From contig JARLJI010000016.1 of NCBI GenBank assembly GCA_031291295.1, positions 1-64,000 on the forward strand: a DNA stretch of 64,000 nt, in the 5' to 3' direction. This document shows, one piece after another, positions 20,178 through 28,737 of the stretch (positions are counted from its first letter, which is position 1; each line of letters opens with the position of its first letter). Both the position numbers and the translations under genes were made by a program. The notes beneath the pieces were generated by a model. It saw only the letters and a list, made by a program, of their open reading frames with translations. It was not told the origin of the DNA and ran no database searches. This stretch comes from Rhodoferax sp. GTDB lineage: Bacteria; Pseudomonadota; Gammaproteobacteria; Burkholderiales; Burkholderiaceae_C.

Positions 20178-21248
20178 ATGGAAAACCTCGACGTAATGGT
20201 GTTGCGCACCTTGCGCGACTGGCGCCTGGGGGGCAAGCGCGCGTTGCTGGCCACCGTGGTGCGTACCTGGGGCTCCTCGCCGCGGCCCGTGGGCTCGATC
20301 ATGGCGCTATGCGAAGACGGCCTGGTGGTCGGCTCGGTGTCGGGCGGCTGCATTGAAGACGACTTGATCTACCGTCATACCCAGGCTTATTCCGGCAAGG
20401 ACTCCACCAACCAGATTCCCACCGGCGCGCCCGGCTTCGTCAAATACGGCATCACGGCCGACGAGGCGCACCGCTTTGGCCTGCCCTGCGGTGGCACGCT
20501 CGAACTGCTGCTGGAGTACGACCCGGATGCCGCCATTCTGGCGACCCTGGTCAGCGCCCTGGAAGCGGGGCGGTTGATGCAGCGCACCGTGCGCCTCGCC
20601 GATGGCCTGGTGTCGCTCAGGGAGGCCACCGCTCCAGCGGAGCTCGATGTGTCCCCGACCGAACTGGTCAATACCTTTGGCCCCGAATACCGCATGCTGC
20701 TGATCGGTGCCGGTCAGTTGACCGAGTACCTCGCCACCATGGCGCTGTTCAGCGGCTTTGCGGTTACGGTGTGCGACCCGCGCGAGGAGTACCGTAGTGC
20801 CTGGTCGGTGGCCGGCGTCAAGGTGGTCAGCGAGATGCCTGACGACGTGGTGCTGGCTTTCAGGCCCGATGGCCGCAGCTGCGTCGTGGCCCTCACGCAC
20901 GACCCCAAGCTTGATGACCTGGCGCTGCTCGAGGCGCTCAAGACCGAGGCTTTCTATGTCGGCGCCATTGGCTCACGTCGCAACAACGAGGCGCGCAAGC
21001 AACGCATGATCGAGCACTTCGAGCAGACCGAGAGCAGCCTGGCCCGTCTGCGCGGGCCGATTGGCATCTACATCGGCAGCAAGACGCCACCCGAAATCGC
21101 CGTCAGCGTGATGGCCGAAATCCTCGCCGTCAAGAACGGCGTGACCCTGCCGCGTGATGTGGATGTGGCCCAGGCCAAGAACGAGCGCGCCATCGTCGCC
21201 AACGACCCGGGCGAACTCGTGTGTGCTGTGCCGCGCAGCTACGGCTGA
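20178..21248 (+). CDS. XdhC/CoxI-family molybdenum cofactor maturation protein
   Basis: 356 residues. The N-terminal XdhC domain (TWGSSPRPVGS, SVSGGCIEDDL) and the C-terminal Rossmann-like XdhC_C domain (LLIGAGQLTEYL, then FYVGAIGSRRNNEARKQR) are complete. Members bind molybdenum cofactor, promote its sulfuration and insert it into xanthine-oxidase family enzymes. The client is almost surely the large subunit at 8549, although the gene sits behind the PQQ operon. AAGGA lies just before the ATG. The 148 bases before it show no other gene and no strong terminator. Confidence 0.92.
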   Translation: MENLDVMVLRTLRDWRLGGKRALLATVVRTWGSSPRPVGSIMALCEDGLVVGSVSGGCIEDDLIYRHTQAYSGKDSTNQIPTGAPGFVKYGITADEAHRFGLPCGGTLELLLEYDPDAAILATLVSALEAGRLMQRTVRLADGLVSLREATAPAELDVSPTELVNTFGPEYRMLLIGAGQLTEYLATMALFSGFAVTVCDPREEYRSAWSVAGVKVVSEMPDDVVLAFRPDGRSCVVALTHDPKLDDLALLEALKTEAFYVGAIGSRRNNEARKQRMIEHFEQTESSLARLRGPIGIYIGSKTPPEIAVSVMAEILAVKNGVTLPRDVDVAQAKNERAIVANDPGELVCAVPRSYG

Positions 21249-21274
21249 TGCCAACTCACATTCAATGGGGTAGC

Positions 21275-22423
21275 TCAGGGGGGCGTTTTGGGCATTGACA
21301 CAGCGTTGCCCGCTTCCACGAACTGCCGCGATGCCTTGGGGTCGCGGAAGACCAGTGGCTTGGCCGGGGCCCCGTCGGCCTCGGCCTCCCGCACGGCGTC
21401 CAGCACCAGGCTGTGATACGGGCTCTTGGGGCAAACGGGGTCGGCGATTTCGGCATCTCGTGTCAGCATGTAGGCTTGGCAGCGGCAACCTCCCAAGTCT
21501 CTTTCCTTGAACTCGCAGCTGGTACAGGGCTCCTTCATCCAGCCGGTGCCGCGATACCGGTTGAACCCCTCGGAGTCCTGCCAGGCACTCTGCACGCTGC
21601 AGTTGCGCAGGTTCGGGAAGTCCAGTCCCGGCAGCATACGGGCGGTGTGGCAGGGCAGCGCCGTGCCGTCGGGCGTGATGGTCATGAACATGCTGCCCCA
21701 GCCGTTGACGCATTTTTTGGGGGTGGCATCGTGATAGTCGGGCGCCACGAAGAGAATGCGTATGGCGTTGCCCAGCTTGGCTCGCCACTCGTTGGTGATG
21801 GCTTCGGCACGCTGCAATTGGGCGCGGGTGGGCAGCAGCTGGCCGCGATTCTCCAGCGCCCAAGAGTAGTACTGGGTGTTGGCCAACTCCAGGTACTCGG
21901 CCCCCATCTCGACCGCCATTTCGATGATGCGGCCAATATGATCGATATTGAGGCGGTGGATCACCACATTGAGCACCATGGGCCATCCGTTGTCCTTGAT
22001 GCGCTTGGCGACGCGCTGCTTCAACTCGAAGGTTTTGGTGTGTGAGAGAAAGTCGTTCATCTCGCGCGTCGAGTCCTGGAAGGACAGCTGCACATGGTCG
22101 AGGCCGGCGGCCTTGAGCGCCGCGGCGCGGGCCTCGGTGAGGCCCACGCCCGAAGTCAGCAGATTGGTGTAGTAGCCAAGCCGGTGCGCTTCGGCCACCA
22201 TCACCTCCAGGTCGTCGCGCACCAGTGGCTCGCCGCCCGAAAACCCGCACTGCACCGCGCCCAGGGCGCGCGCCTCGCGCAGCACGCGCAGCCAATCGTC
22301 GGTGGACAGCTCGTCGTCGTGGGCGGCGTAGTCGACCGGGTTGTAGCAGAAGGCGCAGTGCAGCGGACAGCTATAGGTCACCTCGGCCAGCAGCCACAGC
22401 GGCGGGTTGGGAGAGATGTTCAT
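21275..22423 (-). CDS. pqqE: PQQ biosynthesis radical SAM enzyme PqqE
   Basis: 382 residues. Radical SAM protein that, with PqqD as chaperone, forms the Glu-Tyr carbon-carbon bond in PqqA. The [4Fe-4S]-SAM motif is CPLHCAFC (in EVTYSCPLHCAFCYNPVDY). SPASM cysteines appear later (KKCVNGWG, CTSCEFKERDLGGCRCQA, DPVCPKSPYH). The ATG (22421-22423) overlaps the pqqD stop in ATGA, so translation is coupled. Converges with the xdhC-like gene, 26 bases apart. Confidence 0.97.
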   Translation of the reverse strand: MNISPNPPLWLLAEVTYSCPLHCAFCYNPVDYAAHDDELSTDDWLRVLREARALGAVQCGFSGGEPLVRDDLEVMVAEAHRLGYYTNLLTSGVGLTEARAAALKAAGLDHVQLSFQDSTREMNDFLSHTKTFELKQRVAKRIKDNGWPMVLNVVIHRLNIDHIGRIIEMAVEMGAEYLELANTQYYSWALENRGQLLPTRAQLQRAEAITNEWRAKLGNAIRILFVAPDYHDATPKKCVNGWGSMFMTITPDGTALPCHTARMLPGLDFPNLRNCSVQSAWQDSEGFNRYRGTGWMKEPCTSCEFKERDLGGCRCQAYMLTRDAEIADPVCPKSPYHSLVLDAVREAEADGAPAKPLVFRDPKASRQFVEAGNAVSMPKTPP

Positions 22424-22695
22424 GCCAGTTCCACCCATTTCTGCTGCAGCGCGATTTCCAGAAAAGCAAGCACTTCCTGGCTTAAGTCGCTGGCGTTGAA
22501 GCTACGCTCCAGGTCGGTCACGATGGCCGTTACCTCCTGCGCACCGTCGCAGCGCTGCAGGATCTCGCCGGCACTGCGGTTGAGCTTGACCATGCCTTCG
22601 GGGTAGAGCAGCACATGGCAGTTTTGCACCATCTCCCATTGCAAACGAAAGCCAACGCCTACACGGGGGCGGCTGGCCGCATTGACGGCGCTCAC
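22420..22695 (-). CDS. pqqD: PQQ peptide chaperone PqqD
   Basis: 91 residues, start GTG at 22693-22695 overlapping the pqqC stop (GTGA). RiPP recognition element that binds PqqA and presents it to PqqE. Family features: [16 protein letters not shown] with the later [18 protein letters not shown] and a C-terminal helical pair. Overlaps at both ends within pqqCDE indicate tight co-translation. A longer open frame upstream is a shadow of pqqC. Confidence 0.95.
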   Translation of the reverse strand: MSAVNAASRPRVGVGFRLQWEMVQNCHVLLYPEGMVKLNRSAGEILQRCDGAQEVTAIVTDLERSFNASDLSQEVLAFLEIALQQKWVELA

Positions 22696-23432
22696 GTGCT
22701 TACTCCGTACTGCTGCGCCATGGCGTCGTTCATGGCCCACAGGATGTCCAACTTGAACTGCAGGATGTCGAGCGCGCGCTGCTGCAGTGAACGCGTGGTG
22801 AAATGGTCGAGCGTGATGGCCAGGCCCTGTTCCACATCGCGCCGCGCCTGGCTGACACGGTTGCGGAAGTACTGCAGCCCGGCGCTCTCGATCCACGGGT
22901 AGTGCTCCGGCCAGTTGGCCAGGCGCTGTTTGTGGATTTCGGGCGCGAACATCTCGGTCAGCGAAGAACACACCGCCTCCTGCCATGGCGCGCGGCGCGG
23001 GAAGTTGACGTAGGCATCGACCGCGAAGCGGATCGCCGGAATCACATGGCGCAGGTCGATGATTTCCGCGCGCGTGAGTCCCGTGGCCACGCCCAGGCCG
23101 ATCCAGGCTTCGATGCCACCGGGGTCATTATCGGTACCGTCGTGATCCACGATGCGCTGCACCCAACCGCGCCGTACCTCGCGGTCGGGGCAGTTGGATA
23201 GCACCGCGGCGTCCTTCACCGGAATGGCAATCTGGTAGTAGAAGCGGTTGGCCACCCAGCCCCGGATCTGCTCGGGCGTCGCCTTGCCCGTGTTCAGCAT
23301 CACATTGAACGGATGGTGGATGTGATAGGCCTTGCCCTTGCTGCGTAGCTGTGCCTCGAACTCAGTGCGGCTCCAGGCCGGTTCGCTGCTGGGCGCCAGT
23401 GGCGGCGAGAGAGAGATGTCGATGAGTGCGAT
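22692..23432 (-). CDS. pqqC: Pyrroloquinoline-quinone synthase PqqC, apparently without a standard start codon
   Basis: Cofactor-free oxidase that performs the last ring closure and eight-electron oxidation to PQQ. The core [20 protein letters not shown] and the upstream [20 protein letters not shown] are both characteristic, so the true N-terminus lies before 23345. Yet between the in-frame stop TGA (23451-23453) and GTG 23303 there is no ATG, GTG or TTG. The best-placed initiation triplet is ATC at 23430-23432, seven bases after AGGGG; CTG at 23436-23438 is possible but only one base from it. From ATC the protein has 246 residues, normal for PqqC. A sequencing error or rare initiation must explain this. 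Confidence 0.9.
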   Translation of the reverse strand: MALIDISLSPPLAPSSEPAWSRTEFEAQLRSKGKAYHIHHPFNVMLNTGKATPEQIRGWVANRFYYQIAIPVKDAAVLSNCPDREVRRGWVQRIVDHDGTDNDPGGIEAWIGLGVATGLTRAEIIDLRHVIPAIRFAVDAYVNFPRRAPWQEAVCSSLTEMFAPEIHKQRLANWPEHYPWIESAGLQYFRNRVSQARRDVEQGLAITLDHFTTRSLQQRALDILQFKLDILWAMNDAMAQQYGVST

Positions 23433-23471
23433 GGTCAGTCCCCTGATGATTCAAAGAAATGCATGGACCGC

Positions 23472-24392
23472 CTACAGCGTGATCACCATGCCGTCATAAG
23501 CCACTTCCACCCCGTGCCGGGTCAACTCGGCGCGCTGCGGCGAATCTTCGTCGAGGATGGGATTGGTGTTGTTGATGTGGATCAGCACCTTGCGGGTGGT
23601 CGCCGGCAGGCTGTCCAGCCATTCGAGCATGCCGCCCGGCCCCGATTGCGGCAGGTGGCCAATGCTGCGACCGGTTTTCTGGCTGAAACCCTGGGCGATC
23701 ATTTCGTCGTCGGTCCAGAAGGTGCCGTCCACCATCACGCAGTCGGCCGCGCGCATCACCGCATCGACTTGCGGGTCGTATTTTCCCAAGCCGGGGGCAT
23801 AGAACACGCGACGGCCGGTGCTGTTGTCGGTCAGGGTCAGGCCGATGTTGTCGCCCGCCACCGACTGTTCGCGATGCGGCGAGTAGGGTGCGGCCTTGCT
23901 CGCCAGCGGCAGCGCCGAGAGGCTGACGCCCGGCACGCCGTCGATCATGAAGGGGCTGCCGTCCAGTGGCACGGCGCGACGGTCCACGCCGCAGTAATGT
24001 TCGAGCACGCGCAGGATGGGATTGCCCTGGGTCAGGTCCTCAAATACCGGATCGGTGCACCACAGGGGCAGCTTCTGGCCGCGTTCGCGCAGCATGAACA
24101 GGCCGGTGGAGTGGTCGACCTGACCGTCCATCAGCAGCACGCCCGCAATGCCGGTGTCGCGCGCGGCCCGGTTCGGCTGCAGCACGGGGGCGGCGCGAAT
24201 CTGTTCCAGGATGTCGGGCGAGGCGTTGATCAGGGCCCAGTCGCGCCCCGCGTCGCCCGCGACGCAGATGGACGACTGGGTGCGGGCATGGGCGCGCACG
24301 GTGCCCGCGCGCAGGCCGGCACAGTTGGCGCAGTTGCAGTTCCACTGGGGGAACCCGCCACCCGCGGCGGCGCCTAGAACACGAATTTGCAT
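23472..24392 (-). CDS. pqqB: PQQ biosynthesis protein PqqB
   Basis: 306 residues. Metallo-beta-lactamase fold protein shown elsewhere to be an iron-dependent hydroxylase acting on the PQQ intermediate. Characteristic N-terminus MQIRVLGAAAGGGFPQWNCN and metal ligands in LLMDGQVDHSTGL and later VMVDGTFWTDDE. The start is ATG 24390-24392; a longer frame upstream would run into the pqqA-pqqB spacer. It ends 40 bases before the likely pqqC start, the only real gap in pqqBCDE. Confidence 0.96.
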   Translation of the reverse strand: MQIRVLGAAAGGGFPQWNCNCANCAGLRAGTVRAHARTQSSICVAGDAGRDWALINASPDILEQIRAAPVLQPNRAARDTGIAGVLLMDGQVDHSTGLFMLRERGQKLPLWCTDPVFEDLTQGNPILRVLEHYCGVDRRAVPLDGSPFMIDGVPGVSLSALPLASKAAPYSPHREQSVAGDNIGLTLTDNSTGRRVFYAPGLGKYDPQVDAVMRAADCVMVDGTFWTDDEMIAQGFSQKTGRSIGHLPQSGPGGMLEWLDSLPATTRKVLIHINNTNPILDEDSPQRAELTRHGVEVAYDGMVITL

Positions 24393-24456
24393 TGAAGTGA
24401 ATAGTCCGGAGAAGGTGAAGCGACCGAGCGCAGGCACTGCGCCGATGCCCGCAGAA

Positions 24457-24484
24457 GACAAGGCCCGCACAGGCGGGCCTTGTC
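24457..24484. terminator. Perfect 12-bp hairpin between pqqA and pqqB
   Basis: GACAAGGCCCGC-ACAG-GCGGGCCTTGTC is perfectly self-complementary with a four-base loop and lies 16 bases after the pqqA stop in the direction of transcription. There is no long T-run. It is placed to halt or process part of the transcript so that the substrate peptide PqqA is made in excess over the enzymes, as reported for other pqq operons. Confidence 0.7.
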
Positions 24485-24500
24485 CACGGTATGGCGCCGA

Positions 24501-24575
24501 TCAGCGAGCGGCCACGTACATCGTGATTTCAAAGCCGAAACGGAAGTCGCAGGCTTGTGGGGTTTCCCAAGTCAT
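24501..24575 (-). CDS. pqqA: PQQ precursor peptide PqqA
   Basis: 24 residues, MTWETPQACDFRFGFEITMY followed by VAAR. Glu16 and Tyr20, the two residues cross-linked and carried into PQQ, stand in the conserved E-x-x-x-Y spacing. AGGAGA lies six bases before the ATG. First gene of pqqABCDE; no pqqF-like zinc protease is encoded in the window. Too short for routine calling but certain by motif and position. Confidence 0.97.
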   Translation of the reverse strand: MTWETPQACDFRFGFEITMYVAAR

Positions 24576-24742
24576 GTAGGTCTCCTAATAATCAACAGGT
24601 GGCAGAGGGATTGCGTCCTCCGGAAACGGCGGTTGCACGTTTCCACCCGAGCGTATCCTGATATCCGGCGGCGGCACTGGCGCAGAACTGGAAATGAACC
24701 TCATGATTTTCATGAATCGAGGGCCTGATAGCATCAGTCATC
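24576..24742. promoter_or_regulatory. Divergent promoter region of pqqA and the hydrolase gene
   Basis: 167 bases separate the pqqA start from the hydrolase start. The segment TCATGATTTTCATGA near 24706-24720 contains two copies of the palindromic hexamer TCATGA. The TAGGGTTT-NN-CCTAG motif found in the two oxidation operons is absent, so pqq may be controlled differently. Promoter hexamers cannot be assigned with confidence. Confidence 0.35.
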
Positions 24743-25720
24743 ATGTCAACCTTGGCTTTTCGCTGTGCAGAAGAGGCTGTCCGCCAGACGGGCCGGCTGG
24801 CAGTGAGCGCAGGCCATGTACTGCACTGGGAGGACTGGGGTGCCACCGGTGGCGTGCCGGCCGTGGTGCTGCATGGTGGTCCGGGCTCGGGCTTCTCGGC
24901 TGCGCTGCGGCGCTTCTTTGATCCGGCGCGTTATCGCGTGGTGGCGTTTGACCAGCGCGGCTGTGGCCGCAGCACGCCGCGCGGCGAGACGCGCAACAAC
25001 GACACGGCGCTGCTGATCGATGACATCGAAGCCCTGCGTCGGCACCTGGGCATTGCGCACTGGCTGGTGGTCGGAGGGTCCTGGGGCGCCACGCTCGCCA
25101 TCGCCTATGCGGCACAGCATCGGGAGGTGGTCAGCGGCATGCTGTTGCGCGGGCTGTTCGTGCCTTCGCAGGCCGAACTGGACTGGTTTTTCCAGGGGGC
25201 TGCTGCGCAGTTTCCCGCCGCATGGCAGCGTCTGGCGGCTGCCGCGCCCGCGACCGCCCAGTCTGACTTGCTGACGTGGCTAGGGGAGGTGTTTGCGGGG
25301 CCGGACCGGTTGCTACAGCGACAGGCTGCGCTGGCGTGGCTGGACTGGGAGCGCACGCTCGCGGGAGCGCCGGCGACGTCGCCCTCGCTGGGTGATGAGG
25401 CGCTGGATGCCGCCATCGACCGCTACCGCGTACAGGTGCACTACCTGGCGCACCGGTGCTGGCTGGATGAAGCTGGCCTGTCGAATGCCTGTGCGGGCGT
25501 GCAGGGCCTGCCGGTCCAGTTGCTGCATGGCCGCGCCGATGCGGTGTGCCGCCCGGCCGCCGCCTGGAAAGCCCATGAGGCCATGCCGGGCAGCCGCTTT
25601 CGCTGGGTGGAGGGGGCGGGTCACGATCCGTTTCATCCCGCCATGGTGGCGGCCATGGAAGACGCGCTAGAGGTCTTTGCGCGCCAATGTGACTTTGCAC
25701 CCAAGGTGGTTTCTGCATGA
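24743..25720 (+). CDS. Proline iminopeptidase-like alpha/beta hydrolase (S33 family)
   Basis: 325 residues. Oxyanion region VVLHGGPGSGFS, DQRGCGRS typical of prolyl aminopeptidases, nucleophile elbow GGSWGATLA and catalytic His in GAGHDPFHPAM. Family members remove N-terminal proline from peptides; some hydrolyse other small substrates. No signal peptide is visible. Divergent from pqqA and overlapping the histidine kinase start (ATGA), so it is co-transcribed with the two-component genes. Since pqqF is not seen, a role in trimming PqqA-derived peptides is conceivable but unsupported. Confidence 0.87.
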   Translation: MSTLAFRCAEEAVRQTGRLAVSAGHVLHWEDWGATGGVPAVVLHGGPGSGFSAALRRFFDPARYRVVAFDQRGCGRSTPRGETRNNDTALLIDDIEALRRHLGIAHWLVVGGSWGATLAIAYAAQHREVVSGMLLRGLFVPSQAELDWFFQGAAAQFPAAWQRLAAAAPATAQSDLLTWLGEVFAGPDRLLQRQAALAWLDWERTLAGAPATSPSLGDEALDAAIDRYRVQVHYLAHRCWLDEAGLSNACAGVQGLPVQLLHGRADAVCRPAAAWKAHEAMPGSRFRWVEGAGHDPFHPAMVAAMEDALEVFARQCDFAPKVVSA

Positions 25721-27063
25721 GTTTGCGCCTGAAGATCAACCTGATTGTGGCGGGCGTGATTGCCTTTCTGGTGCTGACCATGATCGCGCTGCAGCTCGAC
25801 AACGTTCGCCGCTCCGTGCGCGAGGAGGTGGTCGGGGGCAACGTGGTGGCGGCACAGTTGCTCAATCGAATGGGATGGGTGTATACGCTGGATGGGCCGC
25901 AAAGCCTGTTGCGGTTTCTTCAGCAGCTAGGACGCGTGCGTGCCAATGAAATCACCTTGACCAATGCCGCCGGCCAGGTCCTCTATCGCTCGCCGCCCGC
26001 CACCTACAAGCAGGGCCGCGAAGCGCCGGCCTGGTTTGCCGCGCTCACGCGGCCCGAAGTTTCGCGCCAGGTGATTGAGTTGCCCAGTGGGCGATTGACC
26101 ATCGAGGCCGAGCCGTCGCGCGCCGTGCTCGATGGCTGGGATGACATGGTAGTGCTGGCGGCCGCCGGGGCCGGCGCGCTGCTTCTGATCAACACGCTGG
26201 TGTTCTGGGCCGTCGGGCGGGCGCTGCGGCCGTTCTCCGACATTGTTGCGGCGCTGAACCGGCTGCAGGCCGGCGATTTCGAGACCCCGCTGCCGCCGCT
26301 GCCGGGCAAGGAGGCGGCAGCGATGGGCTCCGCCTTCAACCGCATGACGGGTGTGCTCAAGGAGAACATCGAGAACCGGCAGCGCGCCTTCGAGGCCGAG
26401 CGGCGGCTGTCGGATTCGCGCGAGCTGTCGCGACTCATCGAAGAGCACATCGAGGCCGAGCGGCGCGAAATCGCACGGGCGCTGCACGACGAGCTGGGCC
26501 AGTCGGTCACGGCCATCCGCAGCCTGGCCATGTCGGTGGCGCGCCGCTGCGAGAACGGCGACGCCCAGACCGTGCAGGCGACCCGGGTCATCATCGAAGA
26601 GGCCGGGCGCCTGTACGACCACATGCACGGCATGATCCCGCGCCTGGCGCCGATGGCCCTGGCCACCCTGGGGCTGGGCGATGCGCTGGGCGACCTGGTC
26701 GAGCGGGTGCGCGTCAGCCACCCGCAACTGCGTCTGGACCTGCAGCGGCACGACCTGCAGGAGAATCTGCCCAGCGCGGTGGCGCTTGCGGCCTACCGGG
26801 TGGCGCAGGAAGGCGTTACCAATGCATTGCGCCACGGCCACGCCAGCCAGATCACGGTGGCGGCGGCTTGCCAGGCCGACCAGTTGATACTCACCGTGCA
26901 GGACAACGGTGTGGGACTGCCGGACGACTGGCGCCGGCCGGGCCATTTCGGCCTGCGCTGGCTGGTCGAGCGCGTCGAGGCGCTGGGCGGACGGCTGACC
27001 GTCGGCAACCTGGACGGCGGCGAGGTTGAACTGCGTGCGGTGCTGCCGCTGGAGGCCACATGA
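25717..27063 (+). CDS. MoxY-like sensor histidine kinase
   Basis: 448 residues. A first membrane helix (about 8-28), a periplasmic segment of the LapD/MoxY type (about 30-145), a second helix (VVLAAAGAGALLLINTLVFW), a HAMP-like linker, a HisKA_3 dimerisation helix with phospho-accepting His257 (ARALHDELGQS), and an ATPase domain with DNGVGLP. Kinases of this class pair with LuxR-type regulators, here the gene overlapping its end at 27060. MoxY/MoxX of Paracoccus control methanol dehydrogenase, which fits the neighbourhood. Signal unknown. Confidence 0.93.
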   Translation: MSLRLKINLIVAGVIAFLVLTMIALQLDNVRRSVREEVVGGNVVAAQLLNRMGWVYTLDGPQSLLRFLQQLGRVRANEITLTNAAGQVLYRSPPATYKQGREAPAWFAALTRPEVSRQVIELPSGRLTIEAEPSRAVLDGWDDMVVLAAAGAGALLLINTLVFWAVGRALRPFSDIVAALNRLQAGDFETPLPPLPGKEAAAMGSAFNRMTGVLKENIENRQRAFEAERRLSDSRELSRLIEEHIEAERREIARALHDELGQSVTAIRSLAMSVARRCENGDAQTVQATRVIIEEAGRLYDHMHGMIPRLAPMALATLGLGDALGDLVERVRVSHPQLRLDLQRHDLQENLPSAVALAAYRVAQEGVTNALRHGHASQITVAAACQADQLILTVQDNGVGLPDDWRRPGHFGLRWLVERVEALGGRLTVGNLDGGEVELRAVLPLEAT

Positions 27064-27689
27064 TCCGGGTGATGCTGGTGGACGACCATGCCGTGGTGCG
27101 CATGGGCTTTCGCATGCTGCTGAACACGGCCGACATCGAAGTGGCGGCCGAGGCCGAGAGCGGCGAGCAGGCTTGTCGCGACTACCCGCTGGTGCGGCCC
27201 GACGTGGTGGTGATGGACCTGTCCATGCCCGGCATGGGCGGGCTGGAAGCCCTGCGCCGCCTGCTCGCGCACGACGAGGGGGCCAAGGTGCTGGCGCTGA
27301 CGGCGCACGAAGCCACGGCCTACCCGCAGCGGGTGTTCAAGGCGGGCGCCCTCGGCTACCTGTCCAAGCGCGGCGCGCCCGAGGCGCTGATCGATGCGGT
27401 GCGCACGGTGGCGGCGGGCCAGCGTTACGTGGATGCTGCCATGGCGCAGCGGCTGGCGATTGCGCATATCGAAGGCGAGGCCAGTCCGTCCGACGTGCTG
27501 ACCGAACGCGAGTTCGCCGTCTTCACCCAGCTCGCCCAAGGGCTGACCGTGGCGCAGATTGCCGACAACCTCAAGCTGGCCCCCAGTACTGTGGGCACCC
27601 ATATGTACAACGTCAAGCACAAGCTCAATGCCGCCAACCAGGCCGAACTGACACTGGTGGCCTTGCGCTGGGGTCTGATCCAGGCCTGA
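27060..27689 (+). CDS. LuxR-family response regulator, MoxX-like
   Basis: 209 residues. Receiver domain with Asp8, Asp9 and phosphorylation site Asp53 (VVMDLSMPGMGG), Lys near LSKRGAPEAL, then a C-terminal LuxR helix-turn-helix (LTVAQIADNLKLAPSTVGTH). The start ATG overlaps the kinase stop, marking a cognate pair. LuxR-type dimers bind short palindromes, so this protein is a candidate for the CTAGG-N6-CCTAG sites at 7956 and 17055. That link is inference only. Confidence 0.93.
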   Translation: MIRVMLVDDHAVVRMGFRMLLNTADIEVAAEAESGEQACRDYPLVRPDVVVMDLSMPGMGGLEALRRLLAHDEGAKVLALTAHEATAYPQRVFKAGALGYLSKRGAPEALIDAVRTVAAGQRYVDAAMAQRLAIAHIEGEASPSDVLTEREFAVFTQLAQGLTVAQIADNLKLAPSTVGTHMYNVKHKLNAANQAELTLVALRWGLIQA

Positions 27690-27832
27690 CGCGGACGCAG
27701 CACGCGCCCGTCATCGCATCCCTGCTTGCACCGGCGTAACAAAGTGCTTACGAGCGTGCCGCTTGCACCTTGACGGACTAGACTGCCCTCTATCCCGCCG
27801 GCCGGCTCGCAGTCACTGTAGCGCGCGGGTCA

Positions 27833-28537
27833 ATGCGGGTCGATTGGGGGCTCATCCTGGATACGAATCTTCACCCCAGCGTATTGATCGTGGAGGACGA
27901 GGCGCAATATCTGTACCGGTGTACCGAGGCGGTGCTGGGCGATCCGGGTTTGCGGCTGGTCGGGGCTGTTACCAGCGGTGCCGCGGCCATTGCGCTGCTG
28001 GACATGTGCAAGCCCGACGTGATGCTGATCGACTCGAGTCTGCCTGACATGCTGGGCATCGAGGTGATCCGGCATGCGGCCCGGCACCACTCATCGACTC
28101 ATATTCTGGTGATGACCTCGTCGGCTGACACGGCCTATGTGCTTGCCTGCATCGAGGCGGGTGCGACGGGTTATTTGCTCAAGGACGTGCCGGCCGCGCG
28201 CATCTGCCTCAGTATTCATGAGTTGTGCGATGGTGATGCGTCGATCGGCCCGGGCATGGCCCGCCATGTTCTGGCGTACTTCGAGCAGATGCCGGCCGCC
28301 GCGGCGCCGGGGCCCACGACCGGTGCGGTCGCGCACCGCGAAACCGTGTCGTTGTCGCAGAGGGAGTCGGACATTCTGCGGCTCGTGGCCAAGGGCATGG
28401 CCTTTTCCGAAGTCGGCTCGCTGCTCTCCATCTCGCCCCACACGGTGGTCACGCATGTCAAGAAAATCTACCGCAAGCTGGCGGTCCACTCGCGCGGGGA
28501 GGCCGTTTTCGAAGCCAGCCAGATGGGGTTGTTGTAA
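27833..28537 (+). CDS. Second LuxR-family response regulator
   Basis: 234 residues. Receiver with acidic pair in VEDEAQ, likely phosphorylation site Asp67 (VMLIDSSLPDM) and Lys in YLLKDVPA; LuxR helix-turn-helix at the C-terminus (LSQRESDILRLVAKGM, then ISPHTVVTHVKKIY). No kinase of its own is adjacent, so it may share the MoxY-like kinase or be an orphan. The N-terminal 14 residues are unusual and the ATG at 27833 has a poor ribosome-binding site; a later start is possible. Separated by 143 bases from the first regulator. Confidence 0.88.
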   Translation: MRVDWGLILDTNLHPSVLIVEDEAQYLYRCTEAVLGDPGLRLVGAVTSGAAAIALLDMCKPDVMLIDSSLPDMLGIEVIRHAARHHSSTHILVMTSSADTAYVLACIEAGATGYLLKDVPAARICLSIHELCDGDASIGPGMARHVLAYFEQMPAAAAPGPTTGAVAHRETVSLSQRESDILRLVAKGMAFSEVGSLLSISPHTVVTHVKKIYRKLAVHSRGEAVFEASQMGLL

Positions 28538-28737
28538 ACATTGGGTGCGCGGTGGGACACAGGGGCCCATGCGGCTGGTTGCAATCACATACCGCATTCA
28601 CGTGATTGGTCTTGTGCCGAAACGCCTGTCGACGGTATTGGCGGTACGCCCGGCGTCTCCTATATTGACTCGATTGACGTGGCTCAGGTCATGTCATGGG
28701 GCGCGGCGCATAGGGACGCCCGCAAGGAGGCGTCAGT

